From CAIKNB01 sp964415965 (GTDB taxonomy: Bacteria > Patescibacteriota > Patescibacteriia > 2-12-FULL-60-25), in assembly GCA_964415965.1 (NCBI GenBank), contig CAYQCK010000002.1, positions 186,001-250,000 of the forward strand: a stretch of 64,000 nucleotides of DNA. The letters run 5' to 3'. The notes under the pieces were generated by a model. The model made no database searches. It saw only the letters and a program-made list of their open reading frames with translations, and was not told where the DNA came from. Made by a program: the position numbers and the translations under genes. Shown piece after piece: positions 1-8,460 of the stretch (the stretch's first letter is position 1; each line of letters starts with the position of its first letter).

Positions 1-1028
1 CGGTATCGCGCCAGAAATTCCTCGGCCGCGACTTCCCTAACCGACCCGCCGGACTTGAGCCAGCGCTTGCGGTGCCGCTGTGCATGCTCGGACCAGCTGG
101 CCCAATACGGATCCGTCTCGCGCAGGTCCGCGAACCCGGTCAGGCTCGCGTTCATCTGTACCCAGGAACGGTGCCAACCCGGCGGGCAATCGGTCCGCGA
201 CACCGGCTGCCAGATCACCATGCGCCGGTGGCCGAACGGCTCGATCTTCGGTTCGAGGTCGCCGGTGTAGCCCTCGAACCACAACGGCCCGTGGTGCCAA
301 CGCATTCCCGGGCACGCCAGGTCGCCGACGAACCGGCATTGGCCGGTGCCGCACTCGCGCGTCTGGAAAATCCCGAGGCTACGGTACGGCGCATAGCCCT
401 CGGGCAACGGGTCGCCGATGGCTCCGCGGCCGGTGTGCCGGTACAGCGCCAGGCCGTTGTAGCGGAAGCGCCACGTCTTGTGCCGGGAGAACTTCCGGTC
501 GAAGGCGTCCAGAACATCAGGCTCGCGGAAACGGTTGACGATGAGACGGCCTTCACGCGCCAGGACTAGTTTGAGGTTATCAACGAACACGGCGTCGCGC
601 AGCTCCGGCGAATTGCGGCCGTCTATGTACAGGTCGGAGAGGATGAGGTCGAATTTGCCCTGGAGTCTCGGGATAATTTGCGCCGCGTCCCCTTGCCGGA
701 GCTCGAGCCACGGCGCGTCGTCGAGGTTGCCGAGCCGGCGCGCCAGCTCGACCATGGCCGGGTCGAATTCGATGGCCGTGATGCGGCAATGGGGAAAGCG
801 GCGATGGATCGGCTTGAGGCAACCACCTGATGCCAAGCCCAAAAGCAGGACGCGCGAAACACCCTGTCGTGGCACGCGGCGGATGGCCGACTCCCACAAT
901 CTGGTCAGGTACTCCCCGCTCTGGATGATGCCGCCGGCCGCGATTATCCACCTGCCGAAAAGCCGCTCGCACTTGACCTTGCCGTTCAACTCAGAGTCGA
1001 ACTCGAATTTCTCGTACAGCCAGCCCAT
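1..1028 (-). CDS. Spermidine-synthase-fold (SAM-binding) protein with C-terminal extension, 3' end cut by window edge
   Basis: Read by hand on the minus strand: an uninterrupted frame from ATG at 1028 to the window edge (342 codons, no stop). Residues about 60-135 have the SAM/polyamine-synthase signature: a glycine motif VLLLGLASGG (60-69), the acidic loop AIEFDP (85-90) and DLILSDLYIDGR (about 125-136). This resembles spermidine synthase-like methyltransferase folds. From about residue 200 a second, Cys/Trp-rich region follows (GIFQTRECGTGQCRF, then HRKRWLKSGGS near the edge). It could be the start of a FemAB/GNAT-type acyltransferase domain, which is inference. The start lies 1 nt after the helicase stop (TGA-T-ATG), so translation is probably coupled. 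The substrate is unknown, and a true polyamine aminopropyltransferase role is doubtful because the family is often repurposed. Confidence 0.75.
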   Translation of the reverse strand, partial: MGWLYEKFEFDSELNGKVKCERLFGRWIIAAGGIIQSGEYLTRLWESAIRRVPRQGVSRVLLLGLASGGCLKPIHRRFPHCRITAIEFDPAMVELARRLGNLDDAPWLELRQGDAAQIIPRLQGKFDLILSDLYIDGRNSPELRDAVFVDNLKLVLAREGRLIVNRFREPDVLDAFDRKFSRHKTWRFRYNGLALYRHTGRGAIGDPLPEGYAPYRSLGIFQTRECGTGQCRFVGDLACPGMRWHHGPLWFEGYTGDLEPKIEPFGHRRMVIWQPVSRTDCPPGWHRSWVQMNASLTGFADLRETDPYWASWSEHAQRHRKRWLKSGGSVREVAAEEFLARY

Positions 1029-1029
1029 A

Positions 1030-3210
1030 TCAAAGCTCGTCGATGTCGCTCAGGAAAGACTTCGGCTTGGGTTTGGTGTTCGTCGACGACGATTTCCAGA
1101 CCGTAGCGCTCGAAGGCTGCTGCCGGTTGCCGTCGCGCCCGATCTCGATCGCCGGCTCGTCGTAGCCCTCGTCCCAATTCCAATTGTCGCCGTCCGGCCG
1201 CCGCGGTTTCGCGTTCCGAGAACCGAATTCTGAAGAACGGGATTCGCGCAACTCCATCCTCTCCATGAGCCGCGGGGATATCTCCTCGATGAACAGCGAC
1301 TGCTGGTTCAGCGTCAGCGCATCGAAGCCGGTCGTGAGCGGATAGACCAGGAACAACTTCTTCCGCGCCCGCGTCACCGCGACGTAAAAGAGGCGCCGTT
1401 CCTCCTCGACCCCGCCCTCTTCCGACATCGCGCGGCGGTTCGGGAAAGCCGTATCGGCGAGATGGATGATGAACACCGTGTCCCACTCGAGGCCCTTGGC
1501 CTGGTGGATGGTCGAGAGCACGAGCCGCTCATCGTCGCCGCGTCCGCTCGATCGCCCCTCGCGTCCGGCCAACACCTCGTCGTAGAGCGCGATGTCGGAC
1601 AGGAAAGTCGACAGGTCGTGGTAATTCTCGGCGAAGGCGACGAGCTGTTCCACGTCCTCCAGCCGGTCGCGCCAGTCGGGATATTCGGTCTCGAGGTAAT
1701 CGCGGTAGCTCGATGACGCCACGGCGCGCAGCATCAATGCCGGCGACGGCGCGTGCTTAAGCAGCCCGCGCGAAATCTGTTCGAAGTCGTTCCAGCCGAT
1801 GGCCGCCTTGGTCGTGAGGCTGCCGGCGACGTTCGCGTCCAGGATGGCTTCGAAGGATTCCACCCCGCGGATGCGGTTGATGATGTTCGCGGCCGTGGTC
1901 GCGCCGATGCCGGTCTGCAGGTTCAGGACGCGCAGCCAAGCCGCCTCGTCCTGCGGGTTGTGCGCCACGCGGACGTAAGCCAAAGCGTCTTTGACGTGCG
2001 CCCGCTCGAAGAACTTCATGCCGCCGCGGTACTCGTACGGCACGTCGCGTTTCATGAGCTCGAACTCAAGCGCCTGCGAATGCGCGGACGAGCGGAACAA
2101 GACCGCCATATTGCCGAGCGCCGTGCCTTTGGACCGGAGCTCGAGAATCTGTTCGGCTACGAACTGCGCCTCCTGCCGCGCCGACGCCGCCGCGACCAGG
2201 ACCGGCTTTTGCCCGTGCTCGCGCAGCGCGACCAGGTCTTTCCTGAATTGCGCCGTGTTGTTCTGCAATGATTCGTTGGCCAAATCCAGAATTTCGGGCA
2301 CGGACCGGTAGTTCGTCAGCAGCTTGAAGATTTTGCAGCCCGGCCAGTCCGTCGGGAATTCCAGGATGTTGCGCACGTCGGCGCCGCGGAAGGCGTAGAT
2401 GGACTGCGCGTCGTCGCCCACGACCAGGACGTTGCGGTGCCCTTGCCCGAGCTCGTGGACGATGGCCGCCTGGATGGCGTTCGTGTCCTGGTATTCGTCG
2501 ACCAGGACGTAACGGAACTGCTGGGCCAAGCGGCCGCTCACGTCCGGCATCCGCATGAGCTCCAGCCAATTCTCGAGCAGGTCGTCGAAATCCATGGCGT
2601 TCGCCTGGCGTTTGCGCTCTTTGTAGATGCGCGCGATTTCTTCGACGTCATTCGCGAACGGCAGGAAGTTGGGATGCTTCAGCTCGAGCACTTCCGGGAT
2701 CTTGGTCAGCGTGTTCCGACAAAACGAGATGACGTTCAGGACGACATTCGCCGTAGGGATGCGCCGCACCTTGGGATCGAGCTTGAGTTCCTTCATCACC
2801 GCCTTGACCAGGCTTTGGGCATCATCCTGGTCCAGGATGGTGAAGCTCGAAGAATATCCGAGACGCGACGCGTACGAACGCAAGATGCGGTTGGCCGTGG
2901 AATGGAACGTCCCGCCCCAGATGCCTTTCGCTTCCTGGCCGAGGAGCAACGCGACCCGTGAAAGCATCTCGCGCGCCGCCTTGTTGGTGAAGGTCAGGAG
3001 CATGATCGACGCCGGGTCTATCCCCTGTTCGAGGAGAAATGAGACGCGGTACGTCACGGTCCGCGTCTTGCCAGAACCGGCGCCGGCCAAAACCAAACAC
3101 GGCCCGTCGCCGTGGAGCACGACGTCGAGCTGTTCCTGGTTCAGTTCGGCCTGATAATCGATTTTCCGCGCGGTTTGGCGGAAGCCTTGGCCCATGACGA
3201 ATTCAGCCAT
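1030..3210 (-). CDS. uvrD: UvrD/PcrA/Rep-type superfamily 1 ATP-dependent DNA helicase
   Basis: A 726-residue 3'-5' DNA helicase of the UvrD/PcrA/Rep family, which unwinds DNA in excision repair and rescue of stalled forks. Seen: Walker A AGAGSGKT (42-49) after the Q-motif-like LNQEQLDVV, TFTNKAAREM (motif Ia), VLVDEYQDTN (Walker B), GDDAQSIYAFRGA (motif III), TNYRS (motif IV), STIHQAKGLEWDTVF (motif V) and FYVAVTRARKKL (motif VI). Length matches PcrA. The last ~70 residues are low-complexity, polar and Arg/Ser/Lys-rich, as in the variable PcrA C-terminus. No Shine-Dalgarno is visible; TAACAT lies exactly 6 nt before the ATG, which suggests a leaderless message. The edge-cut gene follows 1 nt after its stop. 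Confidence 0.96.
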   Translation of the reverse strand: MAEFVMGQGFRQTARKIDYQAELNQEQLDVVLHGDGPCLVLAGAGSGKTRTVTYRVSFLLEQGIDPASIMLLTFTNKAAREMLSRVALLLGQEAKGIWGGTFHSTANRILRSYASRLGYSSSFTILDQDDAQSLVKAVMKELKLDPKVRRIPTANVVLNVISFCRNTLTKIPEVLELKHPNFLPFANDVEEIARIYKERKRQANAMDFDDLLENWLELMRMPDVSGRLAQQFRYVLVDEYQDTNAIQAAIVHELGQGHRNVLVVGDDAQSIYAFRGADVRNILEFPTDWPGCKIFKLLTNYRSVPEILDLANESLQNNTAQFRKDLVALREHGQKPVLVAAASARQEAQFVAEQILELRSKGTALGNMAVLFRSSAHSQALEFELMKRDVPYEYRGGMKFFERAHVKDALAYVRVAHNPQDEAAWLRVLNLQTGIGATTAANIINRIRGVESFEAILDANVAGSLTTKAAIGWNDFEQISRGLLKHAPSPALMLRAVASSSYRDYLETEYPDWRDRLEDVEQLVAFAENYHDLSTFLSDIALYDEVLAGREGRSSGRGDDERLVLSTIHQAKGLEWDTVFIIHLADTAFPNRRAMSEEGGVEEERRLFYVAVTRARKKLFLVYPLTTGFDALTLNQQSLFIEEISPRLMERMELRESRSSEFGSRNAKPRRPDGDNWNWDEGYDEPAIEIGRDGNRQQPSSATVWKSSSTNTKPKPKSFLSDIDEL

Positions 3211-3216
3211 GGCCGC

Positions 3217-3222
3217 ATGTTA
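3217..3222 (-). promoter_or_regulatory. Putative -10 box of uvrD, leaderless start
   Basis: TAACAT on the minus strand, 6 nt from the ATG at 3210. It fits the TANNNT-N6-ATG pattern repeated across this window. No convincing -35 was found. Confidence 0.4.
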
Positions 3223-3291
3223 GCCCAGGGGCATGGATTGTTGTAGGGGTACGGACCCCGCCCCTTCTGTCATCTCTCCGTGGTTCTGGCG

Positions 3292-3297
3292 TATACT
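3292..3297 (+). promoter_or_regulatory. Putative -10 box of the DUF4349 gene
   Basis: TATACT (5/6 to consensus) 8 nt before the ATG at 3306. Transcription would begin at or next to the start codon. The -35 region is weak. Confidence 0.5.
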
Positions 3298-3305
3298 GTA
3301 GGTAT

Positions 3306-4310
3306 ATGCCTCCAACACCTTCAACCCAACCCAAGACGCATACCGTCAGGACCATAGTCCTTTCGGTCGTCGCGACCGTCGTCGTCCTCTTCGTCCTGGT
3401 CCTGCTCCTGGCCTGGCGCTCCGGCAGCGGGACATCGGGCTCCGGAGTCTCGCAAAGCCGCGATGCCGCCATGAACGAGTCCATGATGGATTACGGCGGT
3501 TCGTCCAAGTTGGCCGTCTCCTCGATCGCCATGCCGGGTATGGCCACGCCGGAGATCGCGCCCGCGCCCATGCCGCCGATCTACGACGGCTCCGGCGCGA
3601 CCATCAAGGACCGCGCCGCGGTCGACGCCAAGATCATCCGGACGGGCAGCTTGAGCCTGCGCGTGGATGACGCCGAGAAACGGATGGACGAAGCCAAGTC
3701 CTTGGCCAAACAGTTCAACGGCTTCGTGGCCAACTCCAACCTGTCGGAACGCAACGGCGTCAAGACCGGCTACATAACGGTCCGCGTGCCGTCGGACAAA
3801 TACGACATGCTTGTGGCCGAGACCAAGAAGTTGGCCGCGCTCGTGCTCTCCGAATCGTCCGACGCCGAGGACGTAACCGCGCAGTTCGTGGACCTGGAAG
3901 CGCGGCTCAAGTCGGCCAAGGCCGAGGAAGAGCAGTACATGGCCATCCTCAAGCAAGCCAAGAACGTCGAGGATACGCTTAAGGTCACGCAGTCGCTGAA
4001 CGAAGTCCGCTCGCGCATCGAACAGATGCAGGGCCAGATGCGCTACCTGACCGACCGCACGGATTATTCCACGCTCAACATCACCCTGACCGAAGAGACC
4101 AAGATCCAGCTGCCGACCAAGACCTGGAAGCCGCTCGAGACGCTCCGCCAGACTTTCCAGGGCCTCATCGTGAGCCTCCAGGGCCTGGTGGATTTCCTCA
4201 TCGGCCTGGCCATCTACGGCATCGGCTTCCTGCTGCCGATTTTCCTCCTGCTCTATCTGGCCTACCGCTTGGGCAAGTGGCTCTTCAGGAAGATGTTCGC
4301 GAAAAAATGA
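3306..4310 (+). CDS. DUF4349 domain membrane protein
   Basis: A 334-residue envelope protein. A short polar N-terminus leads to a hydrophobic helix (about 17-36). A Ser/Gly/Met/Pro-rich linker follows, then a DUF4349 domain (about 105-270) starting IIRTGSLSLRV and including GYITVRVPSDKYD and a coiled-coil stretch (VDLEARLKSAKAEEEQY, LNEVRSRIEQMQGQM). A C-terminal transmembrane hairpin (about 290-325) ends in a basic tail. DUF4349 proteins are common bacterial lipoproteins or membrane proteins of unknown function; the folded domain probably sits outside the membrane between the two anchors. The gene is single, divergent from uvrD, and followed by an intrinsic hairpin. Confidence 0.88.
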   Translation: MPPTPSTQPKTHTVRTIVLSVVATVVVLFVLVLLLAWRSGSGTSGSGVSQSRDAAMNESMMDYGGSSKLAVSSIAMPGMATPEIAPAPMPPIYDGSGATIKDRAAVDAKIIRTGSLSLRVDDAEKRMDEAKSLAKQFNGFVANSNLSERNGVKTGYITVRVPSDKYDMLVAETKKLAALVLSESSDAEDVTAQFVDLEARLKSAKAEEEQYMAILKQAKNVEDTLKVTQSLNEVRSRIEQMQGQMRYLTDRTDYSTLNITLTEETKIQLPTKTWKPLETLRQTFQGLIVSLQGLVDFLIGLAIYGIGFLLPIFLLLYLAYRLGKWLFRKMFAKK

Positions 4311-4320
4311 CAGTCCAGGA

Positions 4321-4343
4321 CCCCGGCCGCCAAGCCGGGGTTT
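4321..4343 (+). terminator. Intrinsic terminator of the DUF4349 gene
   Basis: Inverted repeat CCCCGGC / GCCGGGG with a 6-nt loop, followed by a short T run (TTTCC). The same arms occur after ftsA (41841-41860). Confidence 0.6.
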
Positions 4344-4350
4344 CCATAAA

Positions 4351-4385
4351 AGAAAAACCCCGCACCAATCAGTTTGGTGCGGGGT
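4351..4385 (-). terminator. Strong intrinsic terminator of the beta-propeller-like orphan gene
   Basis: Perfect 12-bp arms at 4357-4368 and 4374-4385 with a 5-nt loop. On the minus strand the hairpin runs directly into a T-rich tract (TTTTTCTTTT). The stop codon of the orphan lies only a few bases upstream. Confidence 0.9.
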
Positions 4386-4391
4386 GAGTAC

Positions 4392-5849
4392 TCACAGACC
4401 TTCGACGCGATAGACGACCGGCGCCGACTTCTCGCCGACCTTCTTCGCGCCTCCGGCGAAGACCGTCCCCTGATGCCCGAAGAGCGTCAGGTGGTCGTCG
4501 AAGCGCGCGACCTTGGTCCAGCTCCCGTCAGCCTGCCGCAGCAGGATACTGGTCGACCAATCGGCGTGGTTGGCGCCGAAGGCGTAGAGCTGGCCCCGAT
4601 GGACGAAGAATCCGTCCACCCCGCCCGCGCCGTGCCACTCCTCCGCCGTCTCCTTGCCCTTCACCGCGTGGATGAAGCCGTTGGAGAAAGTCGTCGGATG
4701 GATGCAGCCCGAGTCCGTGCCGCCGGCATAGACCGTGCCGTCGTGCTCGAACAGTCCGAAGATGCCGCCGCGCAACACCCGTCCCACGTTGTGGAACGTC
4801 TCGCCCTCGTAGCGGCGGAGCATCGAGGCCGAGAAGCTCCCGCCCGCGGCGGTCGAGACGTAGACCGCGCCGTCGGACGTGGCCAGCATGGTGTTGACGT
4901 ACTTCTCCGGGTCCCGCGGATGGTATTCCCAGCGGCCCTCGGGGTTCAACCGGTAGATGTGGGTCCCGCAGCATCCGCCCCCTCCGGTCAGGAGCTCGTC
5001 GCCCCTTCGGGCGAATCCGTGGATGTTGCAGTTCAGGTCCCCGGCGTCACGTTCGTCCGTGGGCCCCTGTCCCGCGACGGGCAAGATCCTCTCGAACGTG
5101 CCGTCGGACGGCTTGAGCCGCCAGGTCGAACCCGAGCAGCAGCTCCCGTCGCCCAGCAGCAGCGTGTCGCCGTCCGGCACCATCAGGTTGACGCCTTGCC
5201 GGAGCTTGAGCGCCGACCTTTCCCAGCGGCCGTTTCGCCGGATGGCCACTTCGCCGCCGCTGCAGCCGGCGACAAGCATCTCGCCGACCGCCGACAGATG
5301 GCGGACCCTCTGGCGGCTGAACACCCCGTCTTCGGCGTCGTCACCGACGAATTCCTCGCGCAGTTCGAGCCTCCGGGACTCGCCGACCGGCTCCTTGGGC
5401 ACGGTCGCCAGGACTCCCTGCACGATCCGGCCCAGCTTGCCTTCGCCGCCGCAATCCGACTGGATGAAATCGCAGCCCATCGACCGGGCCAACCGCTTCT
5501 TGCCCTGTTCGTTGCAGCAGCATCCCACGATATGGATGCGCGACTTGTCCTTGACCGCCGCCGTCGCGAGCCCCCACATGGCGTTGAAGATCTTGGCCGC
5601 GTCATCGTCCGCGTTCATGACTTTGCCCAGGTAGACGTAGGCTTCGACCACGTTGCGGCCGATGAGGTCCATGGACCGCATCCTGAAACCGACTTGGGCC
5701 TTTTCCGGATCCTTGGCGTAATCCCTCAGGTAGGCCTCGCGGTCGATCTGCCGGATCACTACCCGGCCGTTCCCGTACGAGCCTTCGGCGTAACCGTCGA
5801 CCGAATTGTAGGTCAAAACGAGCGTGCATTCGGGCTGGCCATTCAACAT
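4392..5849 (-). CDS. Orphan protein: N-terminal ~170-residue domain plus Cys-rich repeated (beta-propeller-like) region
   Basis: A 485-residue protein I cannot assign to a named family. The N-terminal ~170 residues have a mixed alpha/beta pattern and a motif VGCCCNEQGKKRLARSMGCDF that recalls the last helix-strand of GNAT acetyltransferases (weak inference). The remaining ~300 residues consist of short beta-rich repeats (GDTLLLGDGS, GDELLTGGGG, DGAVYVSTAAGG, DGTVYAGGTDSG, RGQLYAFGANH, QGTVFAGGAKK), which suggests a six- or seven-bladed propeller. CC pairs sit in three places (GCCCN, GSCCSG, GGCCGT), unusual for a protein without a signal peptide. The start at 5849 is chosen for its AAGAGGCG Shine-Dalgarno. 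A TTGACA promoter and a strong terminator bracket it as a single-gene unit. Confidence 0.72.
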   Translation of the reverse strand: MLNGQPECTLVLTYNSVDGYAEGSYGNGRVVIRQIDREAYLRDYAKDPEKAQVGFRMRSMDLIGRNVVEAYVYLGKVMNADDDAAKIFNAMWGLATAAVKDKSRIHIVGCCCNEQGKKRLARSMGCDFIQSDCGGEGKLGRIVQGVLATVPKEPVGESRRLELREEFVGDDAEDGVFSRQRVRHLSAVGEMLVAGCSGGEVAIRRNGRWERSALKLRQGVNLMVPDGDTLLLGDGSCCSGSTWRLKPSDGTFERILPVAGQGPTDERDAGDLNCNIHGFARRGDELLTGGGGCCGTHIYRLNPEGRWEYHPRDPEKYVNTMLATSDGAVYVSTAAGGSFSASMLRRYEGETFHNVGRVLRGGIFGLFEHDGTVYAGGTDSGCIHPTTFSNGFIHAVKGKETAEEWHGAGGVDGFFVHRGQLYAFGANHADWSTSILLRQADGSWTKVARFDDHLTLFGHQGTVFAGGAKKVGEKSAPVVYRVEGL

Positions 5850-5907
5850 TCTTCGCCTCTTTCGGTTGTTTTTGGCTTGGATGCCGTTTGTCAAAGTTGC
5901 TCTTAGG

Positions 5908-5936
5908 ATAAAAGCACGTTTCTTAAAAAATGTCAA
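5908..5936 (-). promoter_or_regulatory. Sigma70-like promoter of the beta-propeller-like orphan
   Basis: -35 TTGACA (5936-5931), 17-nt spacer, -10 TTTTAT (5913-5908). Predicted start near 5901 gives a ~50-nt leader carrying the Shine-Dalgarno. Confidence 0.65.
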
Positions 5937-5973
5937 GATGTACTTTACAGAATGTGAAATCCAGATACACATT

Positions 5974-6009
5974 TAAAAAACCGCCCGGGAGGAGTGCCTC
6001 GCGGGCGGT
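5974..6009 (-). terminator. Intrinsic terminator of the 435-residue orphan gene
   Basis: Arms CCGCCCG (5981-5987) and CGGGCGG (6002-6008). On the minus strand the stem is followed by a run of T (5980-5974). Confidence 0.85.
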
Positions 6010-6014
6010 GCGTT

Positions 6015-7322
6015 TCACAGGCACCTGGCCGCCTGAAGGAGGTTGTGTTTGGCCAGCAGCCATTCGTCCGCCTGCAGGTATTCTTGGGCCGTGCCGAGAT
6101 AGAGCTCGACGCGGTCCTTGATCTTGGTCGCCAGGTCGTCATCGTTGCACTTGGCCCGGATCTTGGTCCTGAGGTCGAGCAACGACTGTTCGATCCTGGA
6201 GAACAGTTCGGGGGCCGCGGCGCGCGGTATGCGGACCGGTCCTTTGACGAACGCCCCGTTACCGTCCCGCCTGCGTTTATGCGACTTCGCCAGTTGCTGC
6301 AGGAGGAGCGAGAGCGGCAGGACGACATCCATCTGCAGGCTATCCAGGGCGAACACCCAGCGCAGGCCGCGCCGGATCTTCCGCAAGAGGGTCCGCAGCC
6401 TTTCGCGGTCCCCCATGACGCAGAGGCTGGCTGCTTCCCGCAACTCGGCCGCGACGTGGGCGGCGTTCTTGCGGAACGGCCGCGCCTTGATGGCCGCGAA
6501 CACATGGTGGTACTCGAGCAGCCGGCGGCTCGCCGCCTGCAGGCCCGGGACGCCGCGCGTCTCGGCCACGAGGCTCAAGCTGTCGTTCTCGATGGAAGCG
6601 GTGTCGCCGAAGATGCGGACCTGTCCCGCCGCCCCGCCGACGGCCGGACGCATGCTGAGCGCCTCCCACAATTCGCCGTACAGGTCCATGTGGTAGGCGA
6701 TGAGGAGCGAGGCCTGCCGCGTCCGCCAGACCTCGTGGCTCCAGATGCCGACCGCGTCCTTGCGGCGCTTCTGCAGGCGGTCGATGGACGCCCCGCTCAC
6801 GAACCCCATGGCCAACGGATTACGCCGCCGGTTGGCGTCCTCGAGTTCCGCGGCTTCGGCCATCAGGTCGCGGGCTTCGGCCTTCCGCTCGTCGCGGACG
6901 CCCATGAGCCGACCGATGCGCCGCCGCTGGAACTCCATCCGCTCGGCTTGTTCGTCCGGGGTGAAGGCCCGCATGTCGATGAGCATCCGCGAAAAATCGC
7001 GCTGCTCCCGGATGAAGGCGCCCATGTCCCGGTCCTCCTTCTCTTCGGTGCGCTTGGTGTGCTCTCCCCCGCGCAGCCGGTCATACAGGTTGTCGTAGTA
7101 GGCGTGGGTCGCCTTGCCTTTCGAGCGCCTGCGCAGTTCCTGGTTGCTGACCCAGAACCCGCCCGCCTTTATCATGACCTCATGGATGCCGCGCTTGCCC
7201 GGACGGGGCATGGCGGCGTTCTTGAGCATCATGAGGTCTCCCCAGGGGAAAACCGCCATGTCGCACGTCAGCGTGCCGCCGCCGTTCTTGACCGTTTCGG
7301 TCCGGGTTTCGAACTCGAGCAT
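6015..7322 (-). CDS. Orphan hypothetical protein, helical, Arg-rich (435 aa)
   Basis: No family recognised. The N-terminal ~60 residues (TLTCDMAVFPWGDLMMLKN, KAGGFWVSNQELRRR) look beta-rich. The rest is strongly helical and rich in Arg/Glu/Ala, with no signal peptide or membrane segment, so it is probably cytosolic. The start at 7322 has an excellent Shine-Dalgarno (AAAGGAG, 7 nt upstream) and a near-consensus promoter. The gene has its own terminator and stands alone between the other orphan and mltG. The promoter/SD/terminator layout matches the orphans at 4392 and 25170, so these genes may share an expression class. Confidence 0.75.
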   Translation of the reverse strand: MLEFETRTETVKNGGGTLTCDMAVFPWGDLMMLKNAAMPRPGKRGIHEVMIKAGGFWVSNQELRRRSKGKATHAYYDNLYDRLRGGEHTKRTEEKEDRDMGAFIREQRDFSRMLIDMRAFTPDEQAERMEFQRRRIGRLMGVRDERKAEARDLMAEAAELEDANRRRNPLAMGFVSGASIDRLQKRRKDAVGIWSHEVWRTRQASLLIAYHMDLYGELWEALSMRPAVGGAAGQVRIFGDTASIENDSLSLVAETRGVPGLQAASRRLLEYHHVFAAIKARPFRKNAAHVAAELREAASLCVMGDRERLRTLLRKIRRGLRWVFALDSLQMDVVLPLSLLLQQLAKSHKRRRDGNGAFVKGPVRIPRAAAPELFSRIEQSLLDLRTKIRAKCNDDDLATKIKDRVELYLGTAQEYLQADEWLLAKHNLLQAARCL

Positions 7323-7368
7323 CAGAGGCTCCTTTCAAGATGGATGTGCCTTTGTCGAAGGATGGATG

Positions 7369-7397
7369 AATATAACCAAATCGGGCCGGAATGTCAA
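7369..7397 (-). promoter_or_regulatory. Near-consensus sigma70-like promoter of the 435-residue orphan
   Basis: -35 TTGACA (7397-7392), 17-nt spacer, -10 TATATT (7374-7369). One of the best promoter matches in the window. Predicted leader about 40 nt. Confidence 0.85.
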
Positions 7398-7440
7398 TAT
7401 CCGGGCGCTGGAACGGCGGCCTTCCGCCCGCGGGACCGGC

Positions 7441-8460
7441 TCATTCCCCGTAGGCCTTGTATCTGTTCCGCTTGTGCTCTTCGAGCGTCTTGGCGTAATA
7501 GCTCTTGCCCTGCTCGTCGTGGAGGTAATACAGGTAGTCGGTCTGCGTCGGATGCAGCGCCGCCTCGATCGATTCGATGCCCGGGCTGGCGATCGGCCCC
7601 GGCGGCAAGCCTTCGTGCAGATAGGTATTGTAGGGCGAATCCGCGTCCAGATCCTTGAGCGTCGGCCGCGCCCGGCCGGCGCCGGTGATGTAATTGACGG
7701 TCGCGTCGGACTGCAGCCGCATCCCCTGCTTCAGGCGGTTGAGGTAGATGCCGGCCACGACCTTGCGGTCGGTCGCGCCCGCCGCTTCCTTCTCGACGAT
7801 CGAGGCGAGCGTCACGACGTCATGGAAATTCCGGCCCTGCTTGGCCGCGTCCTCGGCCATGCCCCGCGTCTTCTTCTGGAATTGCGTCAGCTGCTTCTCG
7901 ATGAGCCCCATGGGCAGCTGGTCCTTCCAGACGCGGTAGGTATCGGGATACAGGTAGCCTTCGAGGCTCGCGCTTGGGGGCAATACCTCGAGGAACGGGA
8001 ACAGCTCCCGCAGTTCGCGCGGGAACGGATGCCCGTCGCCGGCCCACTTCTCAAAATCTTCGCGTTTGACCCCGTAATTCGCCAGGACTTCCTCCTGCTG
8101 CTTCAGGCTCAGGCCTTCGATGAGGCGGACTTCGATCTCGTTGCGTTGCGGCCCGCGGAACAAGGTGCGCGCCAGCGACTTGTAGTTGTCCGCGAGGAAG
8201 ACCTCGTACTCCCCGGGCCGCGGTTTGTCCGCCGCCTTGTCCAACTTGGCGTACAGGCGATACCCCAACTCCGAATCGATGGCGCCCAGTTTCTTGAGCT
8301 CTTGCGCCGTGCGCGAGGCGTCCCAATCGGCGCCGACGGACAGCTTCACCTGGCCGTAAGGTTCGGACGGCGTCCGGAACCAGGCGCGCGGCACGAACCA
8401 CCCGAGGAATCCCCCTAGCGCGAAAAAAGCCAAACCGAGGATGAGGGAAAGTTTCTTCAT
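7441..8460 (-). CDS. mltG: Endolytic peptidoglycan transglycosylase MltG
   Basis: A 339-residue inner-membrane protein of the YceG/MltG family, which cuts nascent glycan strands and so sets their length. Seen: N-terminal membrane anchor (about 4-24), a LysM-like subdomain (about 38-110), and the catalytic domain with LIEGLSLKQQEEVL, LEGYLYPDTYRV, LASIVEKEAAG (the Glu residues at 223/225 include the catalytic one), LQSDATVNY and the C-terminal SPYNTYLHEGLPPGPIASPG signature. Length matches the family. Its start overlaps the end of the PAP2 gene by 4 nt (ATGA). The pairing links lipid-carrier recycling with glycan chain termination. Confidence 0.96.
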   Translation of the reverse strand: MKKLSLILGLAFFALGGFLGWFVPRAWFRTPSEPYGQVKLSVGADWDASRTAQELKKLGAIDSELGYRLYAKLDKAADKPRPGEYEVFLADNYKSLARTLFRGPQRNEIEVRLIEGLSLKQQEEVLANYGVKREDFEKWAGDGHPFPRELRELFPFLEVLPPSASLEGYLYPDTYRVWKDQLPMGLIEKQLTQFQKKTRGMAEDAAKQGRNFHDVVTLASIVEKEAAGATDRKVVAGIYLNRLKQGMRLQSDATVNYITGAGRARPTLKDLDADSPYNTYLHEGLPPGPIASPGIESIEAALHPTQTDYLYYLHDEQGKSYYAKTLEEHKRNRYKAYGE

